Shown: positions 38,051 to 45,955 of the stretch, piece after piece
Position numbering within the stretch: the first letter of the stretch is position 1
Layout: every line of letters starts with the position of its first letter
Assembly: GCA_017619445.1 (NCBI GenBank)
Contig: JAFZSI010000044.1
Span: forward strand, 1-64,000
Source of the DNA: Prevotella sp.
GTDB taxonomy: Bacteria > Bacteroidota > Bacteroidia > Bacteroidales > Bacteroidaceae
DNA: 64,000 bases
Direction: 5' to 3'
The notes under the pieces: model-generated
The model's input: only the letters and a program-made list of their open reading frames with translations
Told to the model about the DNA's origin: nothing
The model's database searches: none
Translations under genes and position numbers: made by a program

Positions 38051-38680
38051 TTAGTCATACACACCCTGCAGCACTGCGTCGGGGTCGTCCTCAATGGTCA
38101 GATGCTTCACTCGCGAGCTGACGTTGATGTTCTGTCGCAGATAGGGGCGGTCAATAATCAGCACGAGCAACGGAACAATGGTGTGGCTTTGTTCGCGCCC
38201 TTGCAGGATATTATAGTTGAATTTCAGTTCTTTGTCGTCAGCAATCAGTGTGTTGGGCGTAATCTGAGTGTTGACTTTTGTTTCGGGCCGCACGATGGCC
38301 AGCACAAACTGTTTGTCGAAGTCTATTGGGGTGGGGGTGCCGTTCTCGCCCATAGTGGCAGCCTTGCCGAAGATGGCCTCAAAGTCCTCGGCATTCTTGA
38401 TGAGTTTGCTGCCTTGGAATTTCGAGTCGTTGCGCACAAAATAATTGCGGGCGATGGTGTAGGGCACATTGCCGCTCATGACGGTTGCGCTTGCACCGCT
38501 GGCTGCTTTTTCCTTGCAGCAATCCTTTTTGCACTCGGCCGTTTCTTTGCAACAATCCTTGTTGCAATCAGCCTTTTTGGCACATGCGCTGTCGTGTTTT
38601 ACTACATAAAGGGAATCGTTTTGGGCATTTGCGCTCAATACAAATGCCAGGGCTGTTAAGCACAGAGCAAACTTCTTCAT
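38051..38680 (-). CDS. Secreted protein with duplicated Cys-rich motif, unknown function
   Basis: A 209-aa protein with signal peptide MKKFALCLTALAFVLSANAQ. Residues 33-55 hold seven cysteines in two 11-residue repeats, ADCNKDCCKET and AECKKDCCKEK, which could bind metal. The remaining ~140 residues form a predicted beta-rich domain with VPYTIARNYFVRND and FDKQFVLAIVRPETK. This weakly recalls PrcB-like domains, but I do not recognise it with confidence. It lies 81 bp upstream of carB on the same strand. Confidence 0.7.
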   Translation of the reverse strand: MKKFALCLTALAFVLSANAQNDSLYVVKHDSACAKKADCNKDCCKETAECKKDCCKEKAASGASATVMSGNVPYTIARNYFVRNDSKFQGSKLIKNAEDFEAIFGKAATMGENGTPTPIDFDKQFVLAIVRPETKVNTQITPNTLIADDKELKFNYNILQGREQSHTIVPLLVLIIDRPYLRQNINVSSRVKHLTIEDDPDAVLQGVYD

Positions 38681-38723
38681 AATCCAATTTTCTTTATAAA
38701 AAACTATAAATCCTATTGGACTG

Positions 38724-38731
38724 CAAAGTTA
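38724..38731 (-). promoter_or_regulatory. -7 box TAACTTTG of the Cys-rich gene
   Basis: The minus strand reads TAACTTTGC about 44 bp before the start. It may also drive carB. Confidence 0.6.
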
Positions 38732-38857
38732 CGAATTATCAGCGTAACGAGCAAATATTTTTTCATTTTTTCTCTTCTATATTACTCCTTTTCTCGCATA
38801 CTACTAATTCTTTTGCATTTTTATTCATTTTGGCTTGCATTTTTCGGCCTTTTCAGT

Positions 38858-38865
38858 TATCTTTG
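38858..38865 (+). promoter_or_regulatory. -7 box TATCTTTG of the DUF5020 gene
   Basis: TTATCTTTGCAGG lies 37 bp before the ATG, a good match to the Bacteroidota -7 element. Confidence 0.7.
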
Positions 38866-38902
38866 CAGGCGTTGTATTTAAGAAAACAATTATCCGACAG
38901 AT

Positions 38903-39643
38903 ATGAAAAGAATCGTCCTCATAGCCGCGTTGCTGTTGGCATACGCTGCGGCTCATTCACAGAATATTCAACTGCACTACGACTTGGGCCACACCTTGAA
39001 CGGCAACCTCAGCGGCCGTCCAAGCGTCACCACAACCGTTGAGATGTTCAAGCCCGACCGTTGGGGCAGCATGTTCATGTTCGCCGACATCGACTATTTC
39101 CACGATGGTGTGGCGGGAGCGTATTGGGAGGTGTCGCGCGAGCTGAATATCGGCAAGGACAGCCCGTGGGCTGCACATGTGGAATACAACGGTGGCACAA
39201 GCTCCAGCCAGGTGACCAACGTGAGCACTCGCTTTCAGCACGCAATACTGGCCGGTCCGGCATGGAACTGGCACAGTGCCGATTTCAGCCGCACACTCTC
39301 GCTCCAGGCCATGTTCAAATATTATTTCAAGGGTCAGAACCCGTGGAATAAAGCCTTCAGCAGCTTCCAGGCCACTGCAGTCTGGGGCATACAGATGGCC
39401 AAAGGGCTGTGCACATTCTCTGGATTCCTCGACTGCTGGTACGACCCCAACGTGCAAGGCAAATGGATTCTACTCTCCGAGCCGCAGTTCTGGGTGAACC
39501 TCAACCACATGAAGGGCATGGAGGACTTCAACCTGAGTCTTGGAACAGAAGTTGAGATAAGCAACAATTTCGTGTGGAACGACCAAGGACAGAACAACCG
39601 ATTTTATGCCATTCCTACGCTGGCCGCAAAATGGTCTTTCTGA
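38903..39643 (+). CDS. DUF5020 family outer-membrane protein (Tsx-like barrel)
   Basis: A 246-aa exported protein with signal peptide MKRIVLIAALLLAYAAAHSQ. It has many alternating strands, including SMFMFADIDYFHDGVAGAYW and FSGFLDCWYD, and ends in Phe (AAKWSF), as outer-membrane barrels usually do. This pattern matches DUF5020, related to nucleoside-specific Tsx channels; the substrate is unknown. The TGA stop is followed at once by TTGACAGAGAG repeats. Confidence 0.78.
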   Translation: MKRIVLIAALLLAYAAAHSQNIQLHYDLGHTLNGNLSGRPSVTTTVEMFKPDRWGSMFMFADIDYFHDGVAGAYWEVSRELNIGKDSPWAAHVEYNGGTSSSQVTNVSTRFQHAILAGPAWNWHSADFSRTLSLQAMFKYYFKGQNPWNKAFSSFQATAVWGIQMAKGLCTFSGFLDCWYDPNVQGKWILLSEPQFWVNLNHMKGMEDFNLSLGTEVEISNNFVWNDQGQNNRFYAIPTLAAKWSF

Positions 39644-39980
39644 CTTGACAGAGAGCTTTTTGACAGAGAGACAAAGAGTTTTGACAGAGAGACAGAGAGA
39701 GATTCTTGAAGGGGGGGAGATTGTTTTGGTAACTCTTACTGTGAAAAACCTACAGTTTTGGATTGCTGATACAACTTGCCGCTTTGCGTTCAGATTTTCT
39801 AGAAAATTTGAATGTAAAGTGCATCGTTGTTTCCATAAAGCATAGGGTTGTTTTATCGAAGCATGGGTTTAGGAAAACAAAGCATAGAGTTACGCTCAGA
39901 TTTTCTAGAATATTTGGTCATAAACCATTGCTTAGGAAAAGCAGCGTGTAGTGCTGTTTATCTAAAGCTGAGAAGTAGTT
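39644..39980. repeat. GACAGAGAG repeats and TCTAGA array D
   Basis: The 450-bp gap 39644-40093 has no gene. GACAGAGAG units run 39645-39704. Array D has palindromes at 39798 and 39904 and units such as CCATAAAGCATAGGGTT and GAAAACAAAGCATAGAGTT. A bidirectional terminator follows. Confidence 0.8.
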
Positions 39981-39990
39981 GAGTAGAAAA

Positions 39991-40030
39991 CACAAAAAAC
40001 AGGGAAAACATGATTTCCCTGTTTTTTGTG
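39991..40030. terminator. Bidirectional terminator
   Basis: A 17-bp perfect stem CACAAAAAACAGGGAAA / TTTCCCTGTTTTTTGTG with a 6-nt loop lies between the converging DUF5020 and lipoprotein genes. U-rich ends occur on both strands. Confidence 0.85.
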
Positions 40031-40093
40031 TTGCAACCCTCCTGGAGGTTGTTTGGGGGTTAAGAATGCTGTGCTCGTCAGCAGGATTCTTGT

Positions 40094-40723
40094 TTATTGA
40101 GCTGCCTCGGGGGCATTGTCATTGGCACGGGGCAGGTCGCCTCCGTCTTTGAACACGTCCTGGTCCTGGAACTTGGGCGCAAACTTCACCTCGGCATGTT
40201 TGTCAAGGACTTTATAGACGTAAGAGGAGCCGTCGGGATAGTTGATGGTCACCTGGTCGGCTTTAAGGTCAGAGTAGCTGAACCGCAGCTGGAAATCCGA
40301 GTTGTCGGCTCCAGTCATCAGCAGATAGCTTACCTGACCGCTCGACTCGTCGCCGTCTTTGAACAGCATCACCTTGTAGCGTATCGATTCATTGATGTAG
40401 TAGAATTGACCTTGCTCGATGCCGTATTTGTGCTTTGCGCGACAGAGTTTCTCGGGGAACGTCATTGCCTCCACGAAATGGTCGGGGTCTGTGAGGTCGA
40501 ACATGTGCTGTGTGCCGTCGTCGTTGTCGCTCACCCATTGCTTGTGTATGGTGACGCCGGAGGTGCTGAAATGGTGGGTGTCTGATGTGGCAGCCTTGAC
40601 ATCAGAAGTCTGCTGCGGGCCTTTGCCGTTGGGGTCGTTGGTGCTTGCAGGCTTTTTGTCGGTGCAGGCCATGAGGCACAGTGCGATAGCTGCGCAGAGG
40701 ATAGTCAGTTTTTTCATTTTCAA
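40094..40723 (-). CDS. Lipoprotein of unknown function
   Basis: A 209-aa protein with lipoprotein signal KKLTILCAAIALCLMACTDK (lipobox LMAC, Cys near 20). After a Thr/Ser/Lys-rich linker comes a mostly beta domain with GTQHMFDLTDPDHFVEAMTF and YVYKVLDKHAEVKFAP. I do not recognise a family. It ends in the acidic ANDNAPEAAQ. It lies 69 bp downstream of another exported protein gene. Confidence 0.75.
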   Translation of the reverse strand: MKMKKLTILCAAIALCLMACTDKKPASTNDPNGKGPQQTSDVKAATSDTHHFSTSGVTIHKQWVSDNDDGTQHMFDLTDPDHFVEAMTFPEKLCRAKHKYGIEQGQFYYINESIRYKVMLFKDGDESSGQVSYLLMTGADNSDFQLRFSYSDLKADQVTINYPDGSSYVYKVLDKHAEVKFAPKFQDQDVFKDGGDLPRANDNAPEAAQ

Positions 40724-40792
40724 ATTACATTTTTTTCGCAGAGCTCAAGGAACTTCTCCTTTTCTCCTTTGCTACTTTATTTACTATTATGT

Positions 40793-42280
40793 TTATCTTC
40801 TTAGTTTTTTTACGCCGTTTTCAATCACCACGCCTTTGATTTCGTCTTTCTGGAGCTTACGCCCGTCGATAGAAAACACTCCTGATTGCTTGGCATTGAG
40901 GTCCGAGGCTTGGGGCTTGATGTTTGTGGTGCCGGTGGTGATGACCACATTGCCTTTGACAGTCATTTCACATTTGTTCTCGTCGTAGGTGGCGTTGGCG
41001 GGAGCCGCAATGGTGCAGCCGGTCAGCTTGAAGGAGTCGAAACCTGCAATGCCGGCGGTCTTAATCTCTGATGCGTTGATTTCAATGGCAGATTTTTTCT
41101 TGCCTACGCCCACAATGCTGTCGGCCATTGTGATGTTGACGTTGTTGAGGAAGAGGTCCTGCCAAGCGGTGATGCCAGCCTTGCCCTGCATGGTGAGTGT
41201 GCCGTCGCCGAAGATGGTAACGCGGTTGGTGGCATTAGTGTTGCGCGTTTTCTTGACGTCAGAATAGTGTGGCGCGTCTTCTGTCTCGTTGTTGCTTTGG
41301 AACAGCAGGATGCCCCGGTGGTCCATCGAGCGGATGACGTTGTCGCCAATGAGCTGAATCTTGAAGTTCGAGCGGTTGGTAACATCGATAATGGCGTGGT
41401 AGGGGTCAAGTGTCTGTGCATCGTCGTTGATAACCACGTTGTCCAATACGAGTGTGTTGCTGCTGCGCACGAATGTAATCTTTCCGCTTTTGAGAATGTT
41501 GGAGCGAACGTCTTCCTGATTGTCAGCAGTGACGTTGGTTTCTCCAATGGTAATGCCAATTCTGCCCACAGGAAGTTCGGTGCGCACTTCAAGCGGTGTG
41601 TCTGTGAAGGTCACATAACCCTCGGAGTCGGTAGTGGTGTTGGCAGGAGCAACCATGTGGTTGTTGATGAGTCTCAACTTACCTCCCTGAATCAGCTGCA
41701 TGGCTTTCTGAATGTTTGCTTTGAGCGAGATGGGAGAGTAGTTGACCGTCACATTGCGGGCAATGATGGCTGCAATGTTGTAGGGCGACACGTTGTAGCG
41801 GCAGTTTGCAGACAGTTCAACGGGAATCCTGTAGATATAAAGGTCGTTGGGAGTCTCGATGCATGAGCAGGTGCATGTGCATAAAAATTTAGTGGGCAAA
41901 CTCTCAAAGTTGTCGGCATAGCGGAGTGTTATTGTGCCGCCGAAGCCTTCTGGCTTGTAGATTGCGCGTCGGGTAATAAAGCGGCAGTCTCCGAAACACT
42001 CGATGGTGATGTCGTCGTTGTTGAGCAGTTCAATGGCATTATATACACCGTCGGTGTTTATCTTAATCTGGTCGAGATGAAGTGTTTTGGTTTCGGGGTT
42101 ATACACAGCATATCCTGACTGTAGAAGCCCCATGCCGCTTGTCTCGACCTTATAATTGTTTTGCGAGGTGAGCTCTACGCCTCCAACCCAGATACCTGTG
42201 CAGTGAATGTCTTCTGCCCGGGTTGGCAGTAGGGCAATGAAGATGCTTACAAACAAAGAACAAAAAAGTTTTCTTTTCAT
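40793..42280 (-). CDS. Exported repeat-rich protein with T9SS-like C-terminus
   Basis: A 495-aa protein starting MKRKLFCSLFVSIFIALLPT (signal peptide). I chose this start over an upstream in-frame ATG because the -7 box TACTTTTG lies at 42366-42373, inside the longer version. The body contains repeated segments resembling parallel-beta structure (VNYSPISLKANIQKAMQL, DNVVINDDAQTLDPYHAIID, LFLNNVNITMADS). The C-terminus GVFSIDGRKLQKDEIKG is like the short C-terminal signals of Prevotella exported proteins. Probable surface or periplasmic protein; function unknown. Confidence 0.75.
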   Translation of the reverse strand: MKRKLFCSLFVSIFIALLPTRAEDIHCTGIWVGGVELTSQNNYKVETSGMGLLQSGYAVYNPETKTLHLDQIKINTDGVYNAIELLNNDDITIECFGDCRFITRRAIYKPEGFGGTITLRYADNFESLPTKFLCTCTCSCIETPNDLYIYRIPVELSANCRYNVSPYNIAAIIARNVTVNYSPISLKANIQKAMQLIQGGKLRLINNHMVAPANTTTDSEGYVTFTDTPLEVRTELPVGRIGITIGETNVTADNQEDVRSNILKSGKITFVRSSNTLVLDNVVINDDAQTLDPYHAIIDVTNRSNFKIQLIGDNVIRSMDHRGILLFQSNNETEDAPHYSDVKKTRNTNATNRVTIFGDGTLTMQGKAGITAWQDLFLNNVNITMADSIVGVGKKKSAIEINASEIKTAGIAGFDSFKLTGCTIAAPANATYDENKCEMTVKGNVVITTGTTNIKPQASDLNAKQSGVFSIDGRKLQKDEIKGVVIENGVKKLRR

Positions 42281-42365
42281 ACGATGGTTTATTTTCCTGA
42301 TGTGTGAATAAAACAAGAAACGCCTGCTTTTGCGACCTTTGGCAATTGCTTGCTGTTTCAAGGCG

Positions 42366-42373
42366 CAAAAGTA
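42366..42373 (-). promoter_or_regulatory. -7 box TACTTTTG of the 495-aa exported protein gene
   Basis: The minus strand reads TACTTTTGC, 86 bp before the chosen start. Confidence 0.6.
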
Positions 42374-42556
42374 GGCATTTATATTGAACCGTGCAAAAAT
42401 AAACTGTGAAAAGATATTTATCAGCAGAAATCTTATAAATCGGGGGTACGGTGGTTCGGAGGTACGTGGGTACGAGATTAGCTTTACTAAAAGTGCAACC
42501 AATAACAAAACATTTCTCGTACCCCCGTACCGCCGTACCCTCGTAACTAATTTCCC

Positions 42557-43573
42557 TTACTGGGCAAACTTGGCGCGTGCCAGGTCTATCTGGCGGGCAG
42601 GCATTCCTGCTGCGTCGTAGTCAACATGCTGTGTGAAAATCTCGTTATACACGGTTTCGGCCATCATATAGACCATTGCCTTGTCGTTCGGGTCGGTGGA
42701 TGCACTGGCAAGAGCGTAGGTCTCGCGCAGGTACTCTGACAGCTGGTTGTAGTCAACTGTGTTGCAGGCCACTTCGATGACTGCCTCCTCGCGGGCAAGG
42801 CGCGCCTGGTCCATCTGGTCTTTCGACTGCCAAAGCAGCAACTGGCTCTTGTTGATGTTCACAATGCCCTTGGCTGGGTCGTCCATGGGATAGATGGCTT
42901 TCTGTGCGAATCCTCTGTTCACGAAGAGCAATGCGGGCACCACTTTCTTGAACTTTTCAAAGTCTGTGGGAGTGTTCAGGAACTGGGTGCAGTAGGCATG
43001 GCGGAACAGTTCGTCGATGGGAACAACGCCCTGACGGCCGTCTTTCAGTGTCACGTTGACAAACTGGTCGATGGGCTTGCCATTGAGCACAGCCATTACA
43101 CATGCGGCGCAAATCTGGTCGAGCTTGTCGGAGTTGCCGGCCGAACTGAAGAAGTCGGGGAAACTCTCCATCGGGCTATAGGGGAAGATGGTCTCGTCGA
43201 GGTCCTTGTATTTGAATCCCTTGGAGTAGTTCACCGCGCCTCCACTGCCGCCTTTCTTGCCGGTAATCGAGTTGATGGCACCCTGCTTGGCACTGCGGAT
43301 GGCGTTGTTGCCTTTGTTCATGACGCTGTTGATGGCCCCATAGACCTTGTCGCCAGCACTGTTCGACGCACCGAGCACTGCTCCAGTGGTATGCTCAAAC
43401 ACAATGGAGTTCTTCTTGTCGCGGACAGTTGCCTTGGCTCTTTGCGCTTTCATCTTCACAGTTTGTTTGGCAGTTTTCAGGATGTTGCCAAACTGAGCGT
43501 TAGCTGTGGTTGTCAGTCCGAACACCAGTATTACTGCTGCCAGTGTTCTGAAAAATGTTTGTGTCTGTCTCAT
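42557..43573 (-). CDS. Exported protein of unknown function
   Basis: A 338-aa protein with signal peptide ending TTTANAQ. A basic stretch (KTAKQTVKMKAQRAKATVRD) and a Gly/Ser/Lys linker precede a helical domain with ICAACVMAVLNGKPIDQFVN and DELFRHAYCTQFLNTP. No family is recognised. It is the last gene of a five-gene minus-strand run starting with the TMEM43 gene. A ~120-bp stretch after it (42440-42545) contains an inverted GGTACG/CGTACC-rich repeat. Confidence 0.7.
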   Translation of the reverse strand: MRQTQTFFRTLAAVILVFGLTTTANAQFGNILKTAKQTVKMKAQRAKATVRDKKNSIVFEHTTGAVLGASNSAGDKVYGAINSVMNKGNNAIRSAKQGAINSITGKKGGSGGAVNYSKGFKYKDLDETIFPYSPMESFPDFFSSAGNSDKLDQICAACVMAVLNGKPIDQFVNVTLKDGRQGVVPIDELFRHAYCTQFLNTPTDFEKFKKVVPALLFVNRGFAQKAIYPMDDPAKGIVNINKSQLLLWQSKDQMDQARLAREEAVIEVACNTVDYNQLSEYLRETYALASASTDPNDKAMVYMMAETVYNEIFTQHVDYDAAGMPARQIDLARAKFAQ

Positions 43574-43591
43574 ATTCTTGTTGTTGTTTAG

Positions 43592-43798
43592 TTATTGTTT
43601 ATTGCTTATTGCTTGTTTGATTCTACTCCAAAAACCTTTGGGCCGTTGTTTCATGACCACCATCTGTCGCGCCACTTCGTCTTTCACCATATCCTCCAAC
43701 ATCAGAAATAGTTCCTGACGTTCGTCGGTATAGCGTAGGGCTGCCTCATGGCGTTGCAGCTCATTCATGGCTTCGTTGCTTGATGGTTGTTGGTTCAT
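43592..43798 (-). CDS. Small protein of unknown function
   Basis: A 68-aa, mostly helical, charged protein: MNELQRHEAALRYTDERQEL, then MVKDEVARQMVVMKQRPKG and a basic end. It is placed 18 bp before the next gene in the same operon, which supports it being real. No membrane segment or known domain is seen. Confidence 0.55.
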   Translation of the reverse strand: MNQQPSSNEAMNELQRHEAALRYTDERQELFLMLEDMVKDEVARQMVVMKQRPKGFWSRIKQAISNKQ

Positions 43799-43846
43799 GT
43801 TGGCTCTTTGGTTGTCTGGTTGTCTGGTCGTTTGGTTGTTTGGGGA
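43799..43846. repeat. ACGACC/ACAACC boundary repeat (copy 3)
   Basis: On the minus strand, CCAAACAACCAAACGACCAG begins just past the TAA of the 188-aa gene and runs to the next start codon. Same family as 946-1028 and 16318-16446. Confidence 0.75.
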
Positions 43847-44413
43847 TTAGTCGGGCGAGTTCAAAAGGTTGTTGAAAGCAGACAGCAATTCGCTTGATTT
43901 GCGCTGCGAATAAGAATCATCGGCTTTCACATTGCCTTTCACGTCACTCCATATCAGTCCGTAGTAGTTGAAGTAATAGCGTTCCTCGTTCTTTGTGCCG
44001 TCTATGTCGGGCCACTGCTTGAATACAAATTTCAGTGTGGGGCCTTCGCCGTCGAAGAGGTATTCTTCATAGAACTGTCTTGCTGCCACGTTGTATTTGC
44101 GAGAAATGAAATATACCAGATAGTAGGGCTGACCAGTATGTTCGTCTGTTCTCAGATTGTAGTAGTAATGAATGGTCTCGTTGGTCTGTCCTGTTCCTGG
44201 CACCACATAGTGGCTCTGGATGAGCAAATCGTTTTTATGTCCCTCGCTTTCCTTGCCATCGTTCAGTTCGATGGACTTTTTTGCCTTGGCATAGATGGCA
44301 CGAATGGTGTTCACCTCGGTTTTCACCGACGGATCAGTTTGAGCGCTGAGGCTGTTCCATTGGCCTGCTATGGCAAGCGCCAGCGTTACGATAAAAATGG
44401 TTTTCTTTCTCAT
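43847..44413 (-). CDS. Exported protein of unknown function
   Basis: A 188-aa protein with signal peptide ending WNSLSAQ. The mature part starts with a helix (VNTIRAIYAKAKKSIELNDG) followed by a beta-rich region rich in aromatic residues (YYYNLRTDEHTGQPYYLVYF, NEERYYFNYYGLIW). No family is recognised. It is 12 bp after the YARHG gene, in the same operon. Confidence 0.72.
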   Translation of the reverse strand: MRKKTIFIVTLALAIAGQWNSLSAQTDPSVKTEVNTIRAIYAKAKKSIELNDGKESEGHKNDLLIQSHYVVPGTGQTNETIHYYYNLRTDEHTGQPYYLVYFISRKYNVAARQFYEEYLFDGEGPTLKFVFKQWPDIDGTKNEERYYFNYYGLIWSDVKGNVKADDSYSQRKSSELLSAFNNLLNSPD

Positions 44414-44425
44414 AGTTGTATTGTT

Positions 44426-45955
44426 TTAGATATTTGCATCGGGACCTATGGCACGGTGTTCAAGTTCGTTGTCATCGTTTTCCCATTCGGTATTGATACA
44501 ATCCAGCTCGCTTTCTGTCTGTCCTGTTTCGCCTTGGTGGTGAACCTCGCAGTCTTCCAGTTTTACGGTGATGTTGGTGGCAAACAACAGTCCTTTGTTC
44601 TGGGCAAAGCGGCAGTCGCTGAAGGTCACAAAACTGCACTCTGCGTCAACGAACACCAGGCCATACTCGCGGTTACGATAGAAGTCACACCTGTTGAACG
44701 TCACCATGTCGGCTCCCCTCAACTCCATGATGCCGTAAGAGCAGTCGCGGATGATGGAATTCTCCATTGTCAGGCCGTTGCATTCGTTGGCCACAATGCC
44801 ATAGGTGCCGCAGCCGTAGAGGTCGCACGATGTGATGTTGAACTGGTTGGTTTTTTCGAGCCCGATGACACCTCCCTCGCAGTAACCTTCGTTGGTGTGT
44901 CCAAGGGTGAGGTTGCTAATGCTGATTTTCTCACAGTTAATGAAGCTGAACACGAACGAGTAGCGTGGCTCCACCACAATCTGTGTGTTGCGTTCACCCC
45001 GGATGGTCAGGTCGTGCAGCCCCATGATGGTGAGCTGTCGTCCGTCTGACTCGTCTTCTGAGAAAATGCCTTTGGTGTTTTTTGCCACCTCGTTAAGTCC
45101 GTAGCTTGCGAACTTGATGCCAGCCTTGCGGCATTCATCCTCGTCGTTGAGCACATCCGAAAGGTTGATATATGAACTTTCTTCCACAATAATGGTGCGG
45201 TTGTTGCCCAGTGCTTTGAGAAACGACATGGCGTTGTTTACATAGATGGGGCCGCCGTCGGCTTCGTCTTCAATCACGTAAGTGCGCTGTGCATCGGGAA
45301 TGGCCTCCTCACTCTTGATGAGCTGCAGGTTAGTTTGCTCGATGATGGAGAGCTTGATGTTCGCATTGTTGTTGCCGGGCTTATACCAATCTTGTTTGGA
45401 GAAATAATCGTTCAGGTCGGCCGATTGGAAGCGGTATCCGTGGCGCGCAAGAATCTCATTGCGCATCAGCCGCAGTTTTTTCTTGCTGAACTGGCTCAGA
45501 TAGTCAGAGTTCATCAGCCAGTTTTGCAACAAAAAGCTCACAGGCTTTGTGCGGGAGTCAGCTTGCTGGGCGCGGCAGTCTTTCAGATTGTCGGGTGTGA
45601 GCGTAGCCACCCATACGGCATCGCCGGCCCGGTTGCGGATGGCCAGGAAGTACATTCCCTCCTGACGGACGTAGTTGACGCGCCAGCCTGGTTTGGCATT
45701 CACCATGCTAAGGGCTTCGGGCTGGTTGCGATTGTCGAGAACATACTCACCGGGTTTGTTGCCCGTTTTCTCAAGGTAGAGCATATATCCGCCTTCAACA
45801 CCCGTTGTTCCCATGAGTGTCACTTTCGTGCCCTCAACCTTGGTCTTATAGAGAATGCTGCCGTCAAACCATTTGTTGCCGGTGGCAATGGTCTGCGCCT
45901 GCCCGCCGATTGTGGCGAGCAGGAGCAGCGTCATCAGGATGAATATGCGTCTCAT
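44426..45955 (-). CDS. Exported YARHG-domain protein with right-handed beta-helix
   Basis: A 509-aa protein starting MRRIFILMTLLLLATIGGQA (signal peptide). A longer reading upstream lies within the TMEM43 gene in another frame and is rejected; the chosen ATG overlaps that gene's stop by 4 bp. A YARHG domain at about residues 160-215 has LRLMRNEILARHGYRFQS and DWYKPG. From about 290 onward, short repeats such as CEKISISNLTLGH, CDLYGCGTYGIVANECNG and CDFYRNREYGLVFVD form a pectate-lyase-type beta-helix. It is probably a surface or periplasmic binding protein; no catalytic site is evident. Confidence 0.82.
   Translation of the reverse strand: MRRIFILMTLLLLATIGGQAQTIATGNKWFDGSILYKTKVEGTKVTLMGTTGVEGGYMLYLEKTGNKPGEYVLDNRNQPEALSMVNAKPGWRVNYVRQEGMYFLAIRNRAGDAVWVATLTPDNLKDCRAQQADSRTKPVSFLLQNWLMNSDYLSQFSKKKLRLMRNEILARHGYRFQSADLNDYFSKQDWYKPGNNNANIKLSIIEQTNLQLIKSEEAIPDAQRTYVIEDEADGGPIYVNNAMSFLKALGNNRTIIVEESSYINLSDVLNDEDECRKAGIKFASYGLNEVAKNTKGIFSEDESDGRQLTIMGLHDLTIRGERNTQIVVEPRYSFVFSFINCEKISISNLTLGHTNEGYCEGGVIGLEKTNQFNITSCDLYGCGTYGIVANECNGLTMENSIIRDCSYGIMELRGADMVTFNRCDFYRNREYGLVFVDAECSFVTFSDCRFAQNKGLLFATNITVKLEDCEVHHQGETGQTESELDCINTEWENDDNELEHRAIGPDANI

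Noticed and set aside
38051..38680. Metallothionein call for the Cys-rich protein
   Set aside because: The Cys cluster is a short N-terminal segment of a larger exported protein, unlike metallothioneins.
42440..42545. Possible gene in the GTACG-rich gap
   Set aside because: Short inverted repeat GGTACG/CGTACC only; no convincing frame.
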